From Ooceraea biroi (Eukaryota; Arthropoda; Insecta; Hymenoptera; Formicidae): a stretch of 64,000 nt of DNA. Positions 1 through 7,212 of this stretch are shown in pieces. The notes beneath the pieces are model-generated. The model did no database searches. It worked only from the letters and a program-made list of their open reading frames with translations, and was not told the DNA's origin. Where the stretch lies: contig NC_039511.1 in the NCBI RefSeq assembly GCF_003672135.1, positions 7,032,464 through 7,096,463 on the forward strand. The letters run 5' to 3'. Position numbers and translations under genes: made by a program. How positions within the stretch are numbered: position 1 is the stretch's first letter; every line of letters begins with the position of its first letter.

Positions 1-116
1 TGGAGATGGCGGAGGTAATGAGGCAGCAAATGCTGTTCCTGGAGGCGGTGGATCGTGACGTCAACCTAAATATCGGGACTGACTACATGGTCGCCGATAC
101 ACCACCTCCGGAGTAA
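1..116 (+). CDS. C-terminal end of an unidentified protein (5' end outside window)
   Basis: Frame 3 is open from the left edge to a TAA at 114-116, giving about 37 residues that end in Thr-Pro-Pro-Pro-Glu. Composition matches the GC-rich element to the right, so it is probably another gene of that element, transcribed toward the convergent nuclease-like gene. I recognise no family. With so short a stretch, an accidental open frame cannot be excluded. Confidence 0.4.
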   Translation, partial: EMAEVMRQQMLFLEAVDRDVNLNIGTDYMVADTPPPE

Positions 117-379
117 CTGCAACCGACCGCGCGCACGTTTCGCTAGAATAACGCTTACTTATCCGTAAATCTCTTTTCAGACAACCGTGAGCGAGAGAGG
201 ACCACACACATGTTTATATTATAAATAATTTATTATATAAAGTTTCATTTATTATACCTATAATATGTAATTCATAATATATGTAATATATGTAATATGT
301 AACTCATAATATATGTAATATATGAGTACAAGCTTAGAAATATATGTATATGTATCACTAAACAGCGATTGTCTCTCTA
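117..379. other. AT-rich gap between convergent genes
   Basis: About 190-345 is very AT-rich and repeats short TAATATATG-like units, with several AATAAA-like signals. It separates the plus-strand gene ending at 116 from the minus-strand gene ending at 380, so it may serve both as a polyadenylation region. No gene is visible. Confidence 0.5.
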
Positions 380-910
380 TTACGTATCGCGCGGTCGACG
401 ATCCTTCCGGCACCACCACACGTGCAACCTCAGCGCGTTCTCCAGCGCGCAGGTCCCGCTGTGCTCGCAGCAGCGATACGTCCCGGGATCGCAGCTCTCC
501 AACTCGCTGAGACGACCGATGTCCGCGTAGTCCTCGTCGATGGATCTGACAGTCACGCGACGTTCGCCGACGAGGTCGCCCAGTATGTCCTCCAACCACT
601 GCCTCTTCTCCGCGCCCTTGACGTAGACGAGCGCGTTCCCTCCTTTGCCGGATACTGCTCTACGGATTAGAGTGCTCGCGAGTCCGTAGCTCGCGGTACC
701 GTCCGTCCAGCGTAGGCCGTGGTGGTTGGCCGTAAGCCAGTGGATCTGTGACTTCTCCTCCTTAATCAGGCGGCTCCATGGCACCGGTGCGCGGAAGACG
801 TGATGCGCTAGCGCACGTTCCGCCGTACGCAGCACGGCCACTTCCTTCACCGCGAAACCGCCCTTGACGATGAAATCTTGTAGGTCGACGAATATCGGTT
901 CGTCGGTCAT
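380..910 (-). CDS. Conserved Polinton-type protein, nuclease-like pattern, intact ORF
   Basis: The 176-residue ORF is uninterrupted. It starts 8 nt after the capsid gene stop, which fixes the ATG at 910. An acidic-hydrophobic start (Phe-Val-Asp-Leu-Gln near residue 8), a Lys-Glu-Val-Ala-Val-Leu segment and a later Val-Tyr-Val-Lys-Gly segment resemble the spacing of RNase H-like/DEDD exonuclease folds. The C-terminal part has Cys-Cys-Glu-His and a further Cys that could bind metal. I recognise the family as a companion of these capsid genes in insect genomes, but its function is an inference. The intact frame contrasts with its broken neighbours. Confidence 0.6.
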   Translation of the reverse strand: MTDEPIFVDLQDFIVKGGFAVKEVAVLRTAERALAHHVFRAPVPWSRLIKEEKSQIHWLTANHHGLRWTDGTASYGLASTLIRRAVSGKGGNALVYVKGAEKRQWLEDILGDLVGERRVTVRSIDEDYADIGRLSELESCDPGTYRCCEHSGTCALENALRLHVWWCRKDRRPRDT

Positions 911-918
911 AGTTACGA

Positions 919-2160
919 CTATACGACTCGTCGAACCACGCTCGTAAGCGGATTGTACTCTACTACGCGATCGTGAAGTATGAGGCAGGAAGCCGTTGTC
1001 TCGGGCGGGACGTTACGCCTACAGTCGAACTCTATGCGTACGTCGACGGTGGCGCTCTTCACCGCCTCGTTCTGCCTAGAGCAGTCTATAACCACGAGCG
1101 GACCGCAGTGCAGGAACTTGCTCATCGTCAGCATCGCACCGTCATCATCCCAATCGAGCGCGTAGAACGCTCTGCAGAATCTGGTGTACATGTCGTACAG
1201 CACTGCGTACCGATTTTTCGTAAAGTCCAGATGCATGTCGTCGTAGGGGTAGAATTCCGAATTGAGAAACAGCTTTACGTTGGAGAGGTCGCATTCGTCA
1301 AACAGAGAGGCGTCCTTCGTCCTGACGTTCCTTCGGCCGGTCTGCAGCGCGAAGATGACGTAGCGCGGCTTTTCCAGCTGCGTAGTCGCTTTAACGGCCC
1401 AGGTGTGCGCGGTCGTGCTCTGCAGAAGTGGGAACTCGTACAGGTCCCACGAGTGAAACGCCATGCTGAGAAATCGCCCGTTCTCGAGGGTGCGCAGCAG
1501 CCGTAGTTTGTTGATCTCGTTCAGGTACACGTGTGGCATGCGCCACTGCACCTTGTGCAGATCTATCTTTGGCTCGTGTCGGTCGCTCGACAGCACGACG
1601 CAGTTGTTGTCGTTGCGCGCGCGAATCAGAACGAGTTCGTGTCGCGCGTTGATCACCACGCGTTTGTAGTCTTCGCAGAAGCCCAGCAGCATCCCGAGAG
1701 GGACGCAGAGGTTGAAATCACCCGGTCCCGACGTGTTGTTCACCACGCTCCATCCCGCGTTCTACAGGATGTTAGCGTGCGCGTGAGTCAGGGACGCGTA
1801 GTTCTTGAACGTGCTCGTGATGCCGACGTTTCGGCTCCTGTCTATCTCAACGCCGTTGAGCTCGTAACGAATCTCGTCGAACAGGAACGCCGCGCAGTTG
1901 TTCACCAGTCGCGCCTGGTCCGTGTGCGCCACTAAATCACCTCCCTCTCCAGCTGACGTCCCGACGATCGAGAACGTACCTTCGATGTACAGGCAGCTCT
2001 CGCAGGGCAACGTGTACAGATCCTGCTGTTGTATGGGAATCCTTATCTCGTCGCTGTACCTAAACGAGGTGTTTGCGTACGGGTTGTACGTGTGGGTCTC
2101 CTAGCCGACTATGCGCTCGTCGAAGACCGGTTCACCGGCGATGTCGAGCACGTCGGCCAT
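919..2160 (-). pseudogene. Major capsid protein (double jelly-roll type), two in-frame stops
   Basis: One frame runs about 414 codons from the ATG at 2160 to the stop at 919, interrupted only by TAG at 2101-2103 and at 1762-1764. No frameshift is needed. Length, beta-rich composition and family resemblance point to the virion major capsid protein of this element class, which builds the icosahedral shell. The start overlaps the end of the small ORF at 2132-2314, and the nuclease-like gene follows 8 nt after the stop. The long open stretch between 1746 and 919 suggests fairly recent decay. A single- rather than double-jelly-roll fold cannot be excluded without modelling. Confidence 0.75.
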
Positions 2161-2314
2161 CGTCGACGGCGTATCCCAACGAGCGGAGGAAGGCGACGTT
2201 CTCCGCGCTCAGCAGCGCGCCGTTAACGCTCGCACGCGCTTCCCCCTCGGGGCGGTCGCGCTTCCCCGTGGTACCTCTTCTTCCGTCCTCGTCACCACCC
2301 CGTATAACGAGCAT
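2132..2314 (-). CDS. Small basic ORF between the capsid genes
   Basis: A 60-residue Arg/Gly-rich frame begins 11 nt after the minor capsid stop and ends 29 nt inside the major capsid start, the tight overlap expected of a genuine viral gene. Its C-terminal half contains Asn-Val-Ala-Phe-Leu-Arg-Ser-Leu-Gly-Tyr. I do not assign a function. GC-rich DNA readily gives chance ORFs of this size. Confidence 0.35.
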   Translation of the reverse strand: MLVIRGGDEDGRRGTTGKRDRPEGEARASVNGALLSAENVAFLRSLGYAVDDGRRARHRR

Positions 2315-2325
2315 AACACTCCGCT

Positions 2326-3114
2326 CTACGCAGCGCGCGACCGTCGCACGTGCAGGCGCACCGTTATCTCCTCGCCGCGGAAGTCGATCGGGCGACCGTT
2401 CTGATCGACGACGAGCACCGTTATGTCCGTGACGCTCCGCGCGACGAGCGGGAGGTAAATGATCTGGCCTGGTCTCTCGGACAGTTTATATCCCGGTGGC
2501 ACGTTGGGTGAGAATTCGTGTATCGTGTGCGCCGGTCTGTCGTTGGTGTACACTCCCGCGGTGACGTTGCACTCCAGGCGAATGATGTTCACGCTTATGA
2601 TGTTCACCGGTTCGTCGGAGGCGTACCACCTGTTGGGTCGAAGAACGCGCGGCGAGAAACCCAAGAGCGGGCCGATGGTGCCGGGTAGAGCGAAGTTCAC
2701 CCTGTAGGCGTACTTTATCTCGCTTCGCATGGTGTTGTCGTTCGCGCATAGAGCGAGCTCTTCCTCCTCCGCGCTCTCCTCATCGTCGTACATGTCGTAC
2801 GCGTCGAGGTAGTCACCGTCGTCGTCGCCACCGTCGAGGCCCTCCGCCACCGTCGCTCCGCGTCGACGGAGCAACGCGTTCCTCAGGAACCGGCTTATGG
2901 CACTGAGCTCATAGGATCCCTCTGGAATCGTTATCAGCGCGTCCTTCTCGCCGAAGTAGAATCTGTTGTTGGTGGCGTCGACGTTCGGTATCGAGTTGTA
3001 GGTCTCGAAGTCCGCGAGACCGAGCTCGTAGCGGCCGTCGCTCAGATCGATGGGTGGGAAGTAGCTCACCGTGAGGACGCTGCTTTTACCGGTCAGCGTA
3101 AGCGTCAGCGACAT
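2326..3114 (-). CDS. Minor capsid (penton-like) protein, intact ORF
   Basis: The 262-codon ORF is uninterrupted. The N-terminal 85 residues and the C-terminal half are beta-rich with jelly-roll-like spacing, separated by an Asp/Glu-rich loop at about residues 91-118. Position between protease and major capsid genes, size, and recognition of the family in comparable elements suggest the vertex protein. The ATG lies 9 nt after the protease stop. The function is inferred, since no catalytic motif exists to check. Confidence 0.65.
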   Translation of the reverse strand: MSLTLTLTGKSSVLTVSYFPPIDLSDGRYELGLADFETYNSIPNVDATNNRFYFGEKDALITIPEGSYELSAISRFLRNALLRRRGATVAEGLDGGDDDGDYLDAYDMYDDEESAEEEELALCANDNTMRSEIKYAYRVNFALPGTIGPLLGFSPRVLRPNRWYASDEPVNIISVNIIRLECNVTAGVYTNDRPAHTIHEFSPNVPPGYKLSERPGQIIYLPLVARSVTDITVLVVDQNGRPIDFRGEEITVRLHVRRSRAA

Positions 3115-3123
3115 GGCGAAACG

Positions 3124-3550
3124 CTACCACTCGACGTTCCGGAGAAAACGCAGACACAACTGTCCACAGATCTGCTCGTCGTACGTCTAATAGCGGTGAC
3201 GATTGTACGCTTTCGTCACGTCACCGCCCAGATAGCGCTCGAGCGCACGCGGCGGTCGCAGGTTACTGAAACCGTCGAAGTAGACGGCTCTGTCGCCCCT
3301 TTTGGCGTACGCCACCCAATGTGTCCCAGGACCCGCGGAGTCGTCGAGGTTCACGACGCCGCACTCGTTGCGACGAGCGCGCGCGGGTAAGGCGTCGCGC
3401 ATGAACACCCCTCTGAAGAACGGCACGCGAAGGTGCGCGGCCTCCGCCGCGAGCTGCGCGCCCGTCGTCGTGCCCGATGGCAGTCCTAGCGTTGACGGGG
3501 ACGTTTTTTTTTCCTAACGCGTCCGCCACTGCCGGACGCACCGCGCCCAA
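3124..3550 (-). pseudogene. Adenain-like cysteine protease, stop before the catalytic Cys
   Basis: The frame carries Gly-Val-Val-Asn-Leu-Asp followed by Gly-Thr-His-Trp, the catalytic-His segment of adenovirus-type (C5) maturation proteases, and then an Asp-Gly-Phe segment. A TAG at 3187-3189 ends the main open frame. Past it, in frame, lies Ile-Cys-Gly-Gln-Leu-Cys, which would supply the nucleophilic Cys, with a stop at 3124-3126. Near the 5' end the frame shifts in a run of nine T (3504-3512, A on the coding strand), the start at 3550 being in the other frame. The product would cleave capsid precursors. The gene is dead as read. Confidence 0.8.
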
Positions 3551-4296
3551 GCGCGTACGGCGCGAGATACAGGCCGCGCCCTTCCATCGCGCGATTGTGA
3601 CGTTGCAGTTCCTCCAGCTGACGGCGCTTGGCCTTGTTGTCGTTCACCGCCTTTGCGACCGTGGCCGCGCCACCGATCAACGACCCGAGCGCGCCCAGGA
3701 CAGGCAGGAGCGGCAAGAAGCCGCCGCGTTTCGCTATTGGAAGCCTCCTCGCTGGTCTCTTGGTCGCGGTCGTCGTACCCCTCTTCCTCCTCGTCCTCGT
3801 TCCACCAACCGTTCGCTTCCTTTTTGCGCCCATTCCGAGTTTCGTCTTGGCCTTCATGGCGACCCATACGGCCGTCGCGGCGACTCTCGCCGAGGCTCGA
3901 GTCGCCCGCCCAGACGCGATCGCGCAATCTGTCCGCGAGCACAAGGTCGGCCGCATGCTGATCGTCCGTTCGTCGGCTGCGCGAGTAGGCGATGTCGTGC
4001 TCGCGGCAGGCAGCGTCCAACGGATTGACGCCGTAATCGCCCCGCGCGAGTCACTTCGCGAGTCTCGTGCCGGGTCCACAGAACTGGTAGCCGGGAACGT
4101 GAAACTCGATCGGAAGGGCGTCTATGGCGCGATTGAGCAGACCCGCGCCGCGAGCGGCCAGACGCATTCGTCGCGCGCCGGAGCGGTCGTAGGCGCGTGC
4201 GGGGGCAGCCTCGCGTACGCGACTGATCGAACCGGTGGCGTAGATCAACCTATAAATAGCCGGGCGTCTCCGCGCGCGAGCGATCACGCGCGACAT
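3486..4296 (-). pseudogene. Phospholipase A2 domain joined to a basic, hydrophobic core-like protein; broken
   Basis: Residues about 60-115 carry the calcium-loop pattern Tyr-Gln-Phe-Cys-Gly-Pro-Gly-Thr and the catalytic pattern Ala-Ala-Cys-Arg-Glu-His-Asp-Ile-Ala-Tyr, as in parvovirus VP1-type secreted phospholipase A2 domains that breach endosomes. A TGA at 4051-4053, in frame (a plausible CGA-to-TGA change), separates the two motifs. Near 3880 the frame shifts, and the rest (to 3486) is a Lys/Arg-rich segment followed by a Gly/Ala/Leu hydrophobic stretch and a Lys/Arg tail, resembling core or pVI/pX-like virion proteins. The ATG at 4296 overlaps the ATPase ATG on the other strand. Confidence 0.75.
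4252..4260 (+). promoter_or_regulatory. TATA box for the plus-strand block
   Basis: TATAAATAG sits 43 nt before the ATPase ATG, so a start site 25-30 nt downstream would leave a leader of roughly 10 nt. It lies within the coding region of the opposing phospholipase gene. No matching TATA was seen for the minus strand. Confidence 0.5.
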
Positions 4297-5001
4297 GCGC
4301 TACGTCAAGCAGCCCGCGCGGATACGAGTGTCGAACTTGTGCGACAGGATCGGGGGTGGAGAGAGGAGAGCGAGCAGGCACGGTTCCCTGCTACCGAATA
4401 CCATACGCGCCCTGGTCTGCGGCCCGTCGGGATGCGGCAAGACGAACGTCGTAATCGGCCTGCTCGAGAGTCCGCACGGCGTGCGCTTCGAGAACGTGTA
4501 CGTGTACTCGAAGTCGCTGGGTCAGCCGAAGTACCGCTACCTGGAGCGTCTACTGGGATCGATGGAGGAGATCGGGTACCACGCGTTCCCCGACAGCGGT
4601 GACGTCGTACCGCCGCACGAGGCCCCGCCGCACTCGATATTCGTTTTTGACGACGTCGCGTGCGACAGGCAGGACGCCATGAGGGAGCACTTCTCGATGG
4701 GCAGGCACTCGCTCGTCGACTGCTTCTACCTGTGTCAGACGTACGCCCGGATACCGAAACACCTGCTGCGCGACACGCGAATCTACTGATCCTATTTCGA
4801 CAGAACGGTACTAATCTGAGGCACGTGTACAACGATCACGTGAACACCGACATGACCTTCGAGGAGTTCGTCGCGCTGTGCCGCGACTGTTGGCGCCGGC
4901 GGTACGGCTTTCTCGTGATAGACAAGGACAGCGTGCTTCGCAACGGTAGATACAGGCGTGGATTCAACGAGTATGCCGTGCCGTGGACGGGGACGGGGTA
5001 G
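4295..5001 (+). pseudogene. A32/FtsK-HerA-type DNA packaging ATPase, one frameshift
   Basis: Walker A is Gly-Pro-Ser-Gly-Cys-Gly-Lys-Thr at residues 43-50 and Walker B is Phe-Val-Phe-Asp-Asp at 116-120, followed by a Cys-Gln-Thr-Tyr-Ala-Arg sensor-like segment. This is the motor that pumps DNA into capsids. The frame ends at a TGA near 4789, but the neighbouring frame continues the family's C-terminal region to the TAG at 4999-5001, so about one nucleotide has been lost near 4775. Total length, about 235 codons, matches the family. The next gene starts 25 nt downstream. Confidence 0.85.
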
Positions 5002-5025
5002 TAGAGGGGGGCAGTCGTCGCGGGC

Positions 5026-6103
5026 ATGTCGAGCGAGGCTGTCGCGCCCGCGCTGCAGGAGCACGAGGCGATCGCTGAGGAGATCGCGCGTGCGCGATTC
5101 GATTCGCAGGAAGCACCGGAGTCTGAGAACCGGCAGAATGGAGGACGAGCGTGCTCTTGAGAGCCACTTCAAGCCGATCGTCGAGCCGTTGAAACGGTTG
5201 GTCGAGCACTCCGTCGACGAGCCCGACGCCGTGAACGCGTCCCGCGTGAAGAGGAAGTTCGAGCACGAGGACACCGACGCCTCCTCATCCGCGATAGTTA
5301 CGCTGCAAAAGCTAAAGATAGGTCGACACAGACTGATCGCCACGTCATCGCCACTGATTAGCTCGACGCCCGCGCTCGCGGTGCCCGAGACTCCGGTGCC
5401 GATGAGTCCGCTGGAACGATCCGTCGCCGAGGTCATGCAAACTGACGTGAGCAGGGACGCGCTGCTAGCCACACTCGGACCGCTAGGTCGGAGATACGTG
5501 GGCGCTCTGTTCACGAACAGCGACAGCGGCCCCACGAGCAAGACGAGCGCCATCGACAACGTGTACGGGGTGTACATCGGTGAGACCGGCACGATGCTCG
5601 GCAACAAGCGCTTCGACGTCGGCGCGGACGACTCCATATTCGTGGGCGGTACGCGGTACGAGGGTACGCCTGGTCTGTACGAGCTTATCTTCATACGAAC
5701 CCCCGACGAGAGCGTGTACAACGTGCACGATACTACACTGTACCTCAGGATCCTTTTGGCAATGAACGAGCACAAGTAGAGACATCAGGAGCAAGGGCAG
5801 ATCAAAGGTAACAAGAGACACAAGTACAGGACGATCATCACCCCGTTTATGGGCGTTTGCCCGACCGCGGGTCACGGGGGAGCCGGCATGGAACGTCCGC
5901 CACCCCCGGTCATGAGGGTAACCGACAACAAGATAGACTACGTGCACTGGGACGATCCGAATGAACTGGTGGATCGTCTCAGGCTCATCGAGGCGTCGCG
6001 CGGCGCGGGAAACGACTCGCACGAAGCCGAGTTCCTGTCTATAATCGAGGAGCTCCGAGAGGCAGGCGTCATTGCGCCCGTAGCGACGCATCGATGCCCG
6101 TGA
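5026..6103 (+). pseudogene. DUF8207-type protein, frameshift and one stop
   Basis: The ATG at 5026 opens a charged N-terminal segment. Near 5100 the frame changes to the one carrying the long conserved part, which includes Gly-Arg-Arg-Tyr-Val-Gly-Ala-Leu and Tyr-Glu-Gly-Thr-Pro-Gly-Leu-Tyr-Glu-Leu. A TAG at 5777-5779 interrupts it, but the same frame runs on through Asp-Tyr-Val-His-Trp-Asp-Asp-Pro-Asn-Glu-Leu to the TGA at 6101-6103. I recognise this as the DUF8207 family, which accompanies these capsid and ATPase genes in insect genomes. Its role is unknown; a virion or assembly part is plausible. Confidence 0.7.
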
Positions 6104-6876
6104 ACAAGTTCGGCGCCACCCTCGCGCGGAGCGGCGACTACGCTACGGGGTTTCGAACCAGTGACGCTCGCGGTTACGTGCGCAACAACGCTCTCTGCCT
6201 CGTCCCGGACGGCGACGAGTACGACGCAAAGAGGCGTCAAATACGGAACGTGGCAGTGCCGCGGGAGGAACATGACGCGGTGAACCGGTATCACGTAGAC
6301 CAGCGGGTCGACTCGTTGTCCGAGGCCCAGCGCAAGGACTACCGCGACCTTCGCGAGGCGGTCGTCGCGCTGCGAGCGGACGTCGAGGGTGCGTCCGTGT
6401 TGCTCTCCGCTAGGATGGACGTGCTGGGAAGCAGGATCGGGGCTCTGGAGACGCGCACCGCCACGACGGACGCGCACCGAGACGAGACGAACGGCCGGAT
6501 CGCCGAGTTGGTCGCAGCCGTCGAGGAAACGAGGAAGCTGATCGTCGCTCAGAAGGAGAGATTCACCGCGTCGTTGTCGCGGCTGCAGTCCGATACGACC
6601 TCCCTGAGGACGCATTTGGAGTCGCACCACACGAGGCTGTACTACCTTGCGGATAACGTGGCGAAGGCGCGAACGGACGCTAGATCAAACACGATCTGAT
6701 TGGACAAGGTCACGACGACCGTGTAGTCGTGCGAGAAACGGGCCACCAATATCGAGGCAGAGATGTCGAAGGTGAGGGACGAGCTGAGCGGACTCTCGAG
6801 CACCGTCAGCTCTCTCGTGAGATACAACGAGGCTGCGCAGCAGCCCGCGGGCAACGTCTATAACGTACCCGTATAA
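6094..6876 (+). pseudogene. Fibre-like coiled-coil protein, two stops near the C-terminus
   Basis: The ATG overlaps the last 10 nt of the DUF8207 gene. After about 45 residues comes Asp-Ala-Lys-Arg-Arg-Gln-Ile-Arg-Asn-Val-Ala-Val-Pro, like the Ile-x-Asn-Val-x-x-Pro segments that precede coiled coils in viral attachment fibres. Residues about 70-195 are heptad-rich. TGA at 6697-6699 ends the main ORF, but the frame continues as coiled coil through a TAG near 6724 to a TAA at 6874-6876. A cell-attachment or spike role is an inference from architecture. Confidence 0.55.
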
Positions 6877-7023
6877 TAGCCGCGACGCAACTCGAACGTC
6901 GCGGGCTTTATCGCGCGATACGAGGAGAATCGAGGGACCGGCGCATCGTTGGAACAGCGAATCGTACGGACGCAACGAGGATCGTCGGAGTGTCCGTACT
7001 GAGGACCCTCTCGCCGCGTCGCG

Positions 7024-7212
7024 ATGAGGACCAAGTCGCGCGGTAACGTCAGTTCGGAAAGGTTACAGCTGACTCGCGAATTACACGCACCAGCGAGAAG
7101 AAACTTTCCTCGCCGTCGCGTTATCGTACGCGGGTACGACGACCTGTGGCAGGCGGATGTGGTCGACGTGCAGTCGTACGCGCGTCAAAACAGAGGCTAC
7201 CGCTACATAAAT
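7024..7212 (+). pseudogene. Polinton-type integrase (rve), first third only, cut by a retroelement
   Basis: The frame contains a basic Ala-Pro-Ala-Arg-Arg-Asn-Phe-Pro-Arg-Arg segment, then Trp-Gln-Ala-Asp-Val-Val-Asp with the first catalytic Asp of the retroviral-type integrase core, then Asn-Arg-Gly-Tyr-Arg-Tyr-Ile. Sequence identity to the family stops there. The next bases belong to the Ty3/Gypsy relic in the opposite orientation. The remaining catalytic Asp and Glu are absent and do not reappear on the far side of the retroelement. The enzyme would insert the element's termini into host DNA. Confidence 0.75.

Larger units (their letters stand above)
1..7212. mobile_element. Polinton/adintovirus-like integrated element, decayed, both ends missing
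   Basis: This GC-rich and CpG-rich block encodes packaging ATPase, adenain-like protease, capsid proteins, a phospholipase A2 protein and a retroviral-type integrase in two divergent, tightly packed blocks. That gene set is characteristic of Polinton/Maverick elements and the related adintoviruses. Gene spacing is virus-like: stop and start codons are 8-25 nt apart or overlap. Stops or frameshifts break most genes. The left end lies outside the window. The right end is cut inside the integrase where a Ty3/Gypsy relic begins. No DNA polymerase B is in the window. The composition contrast with the AT-rich flanks supports a foreign origin. Confidence 0.85.

Noticed and set aside
3628..4602. Long plus-strand frame of 324 codons opposite the phospholipase gene
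   Set aside because: The other strand has clear domain motifs; GC-rich DNA yields long antisense frames.
4792..5775. Long minus-strand frame of 327 codons opposite the ATPase and DUF8207 genes
   Set aside because: Shadow of the plus-strand coding region; no recognisable domain.
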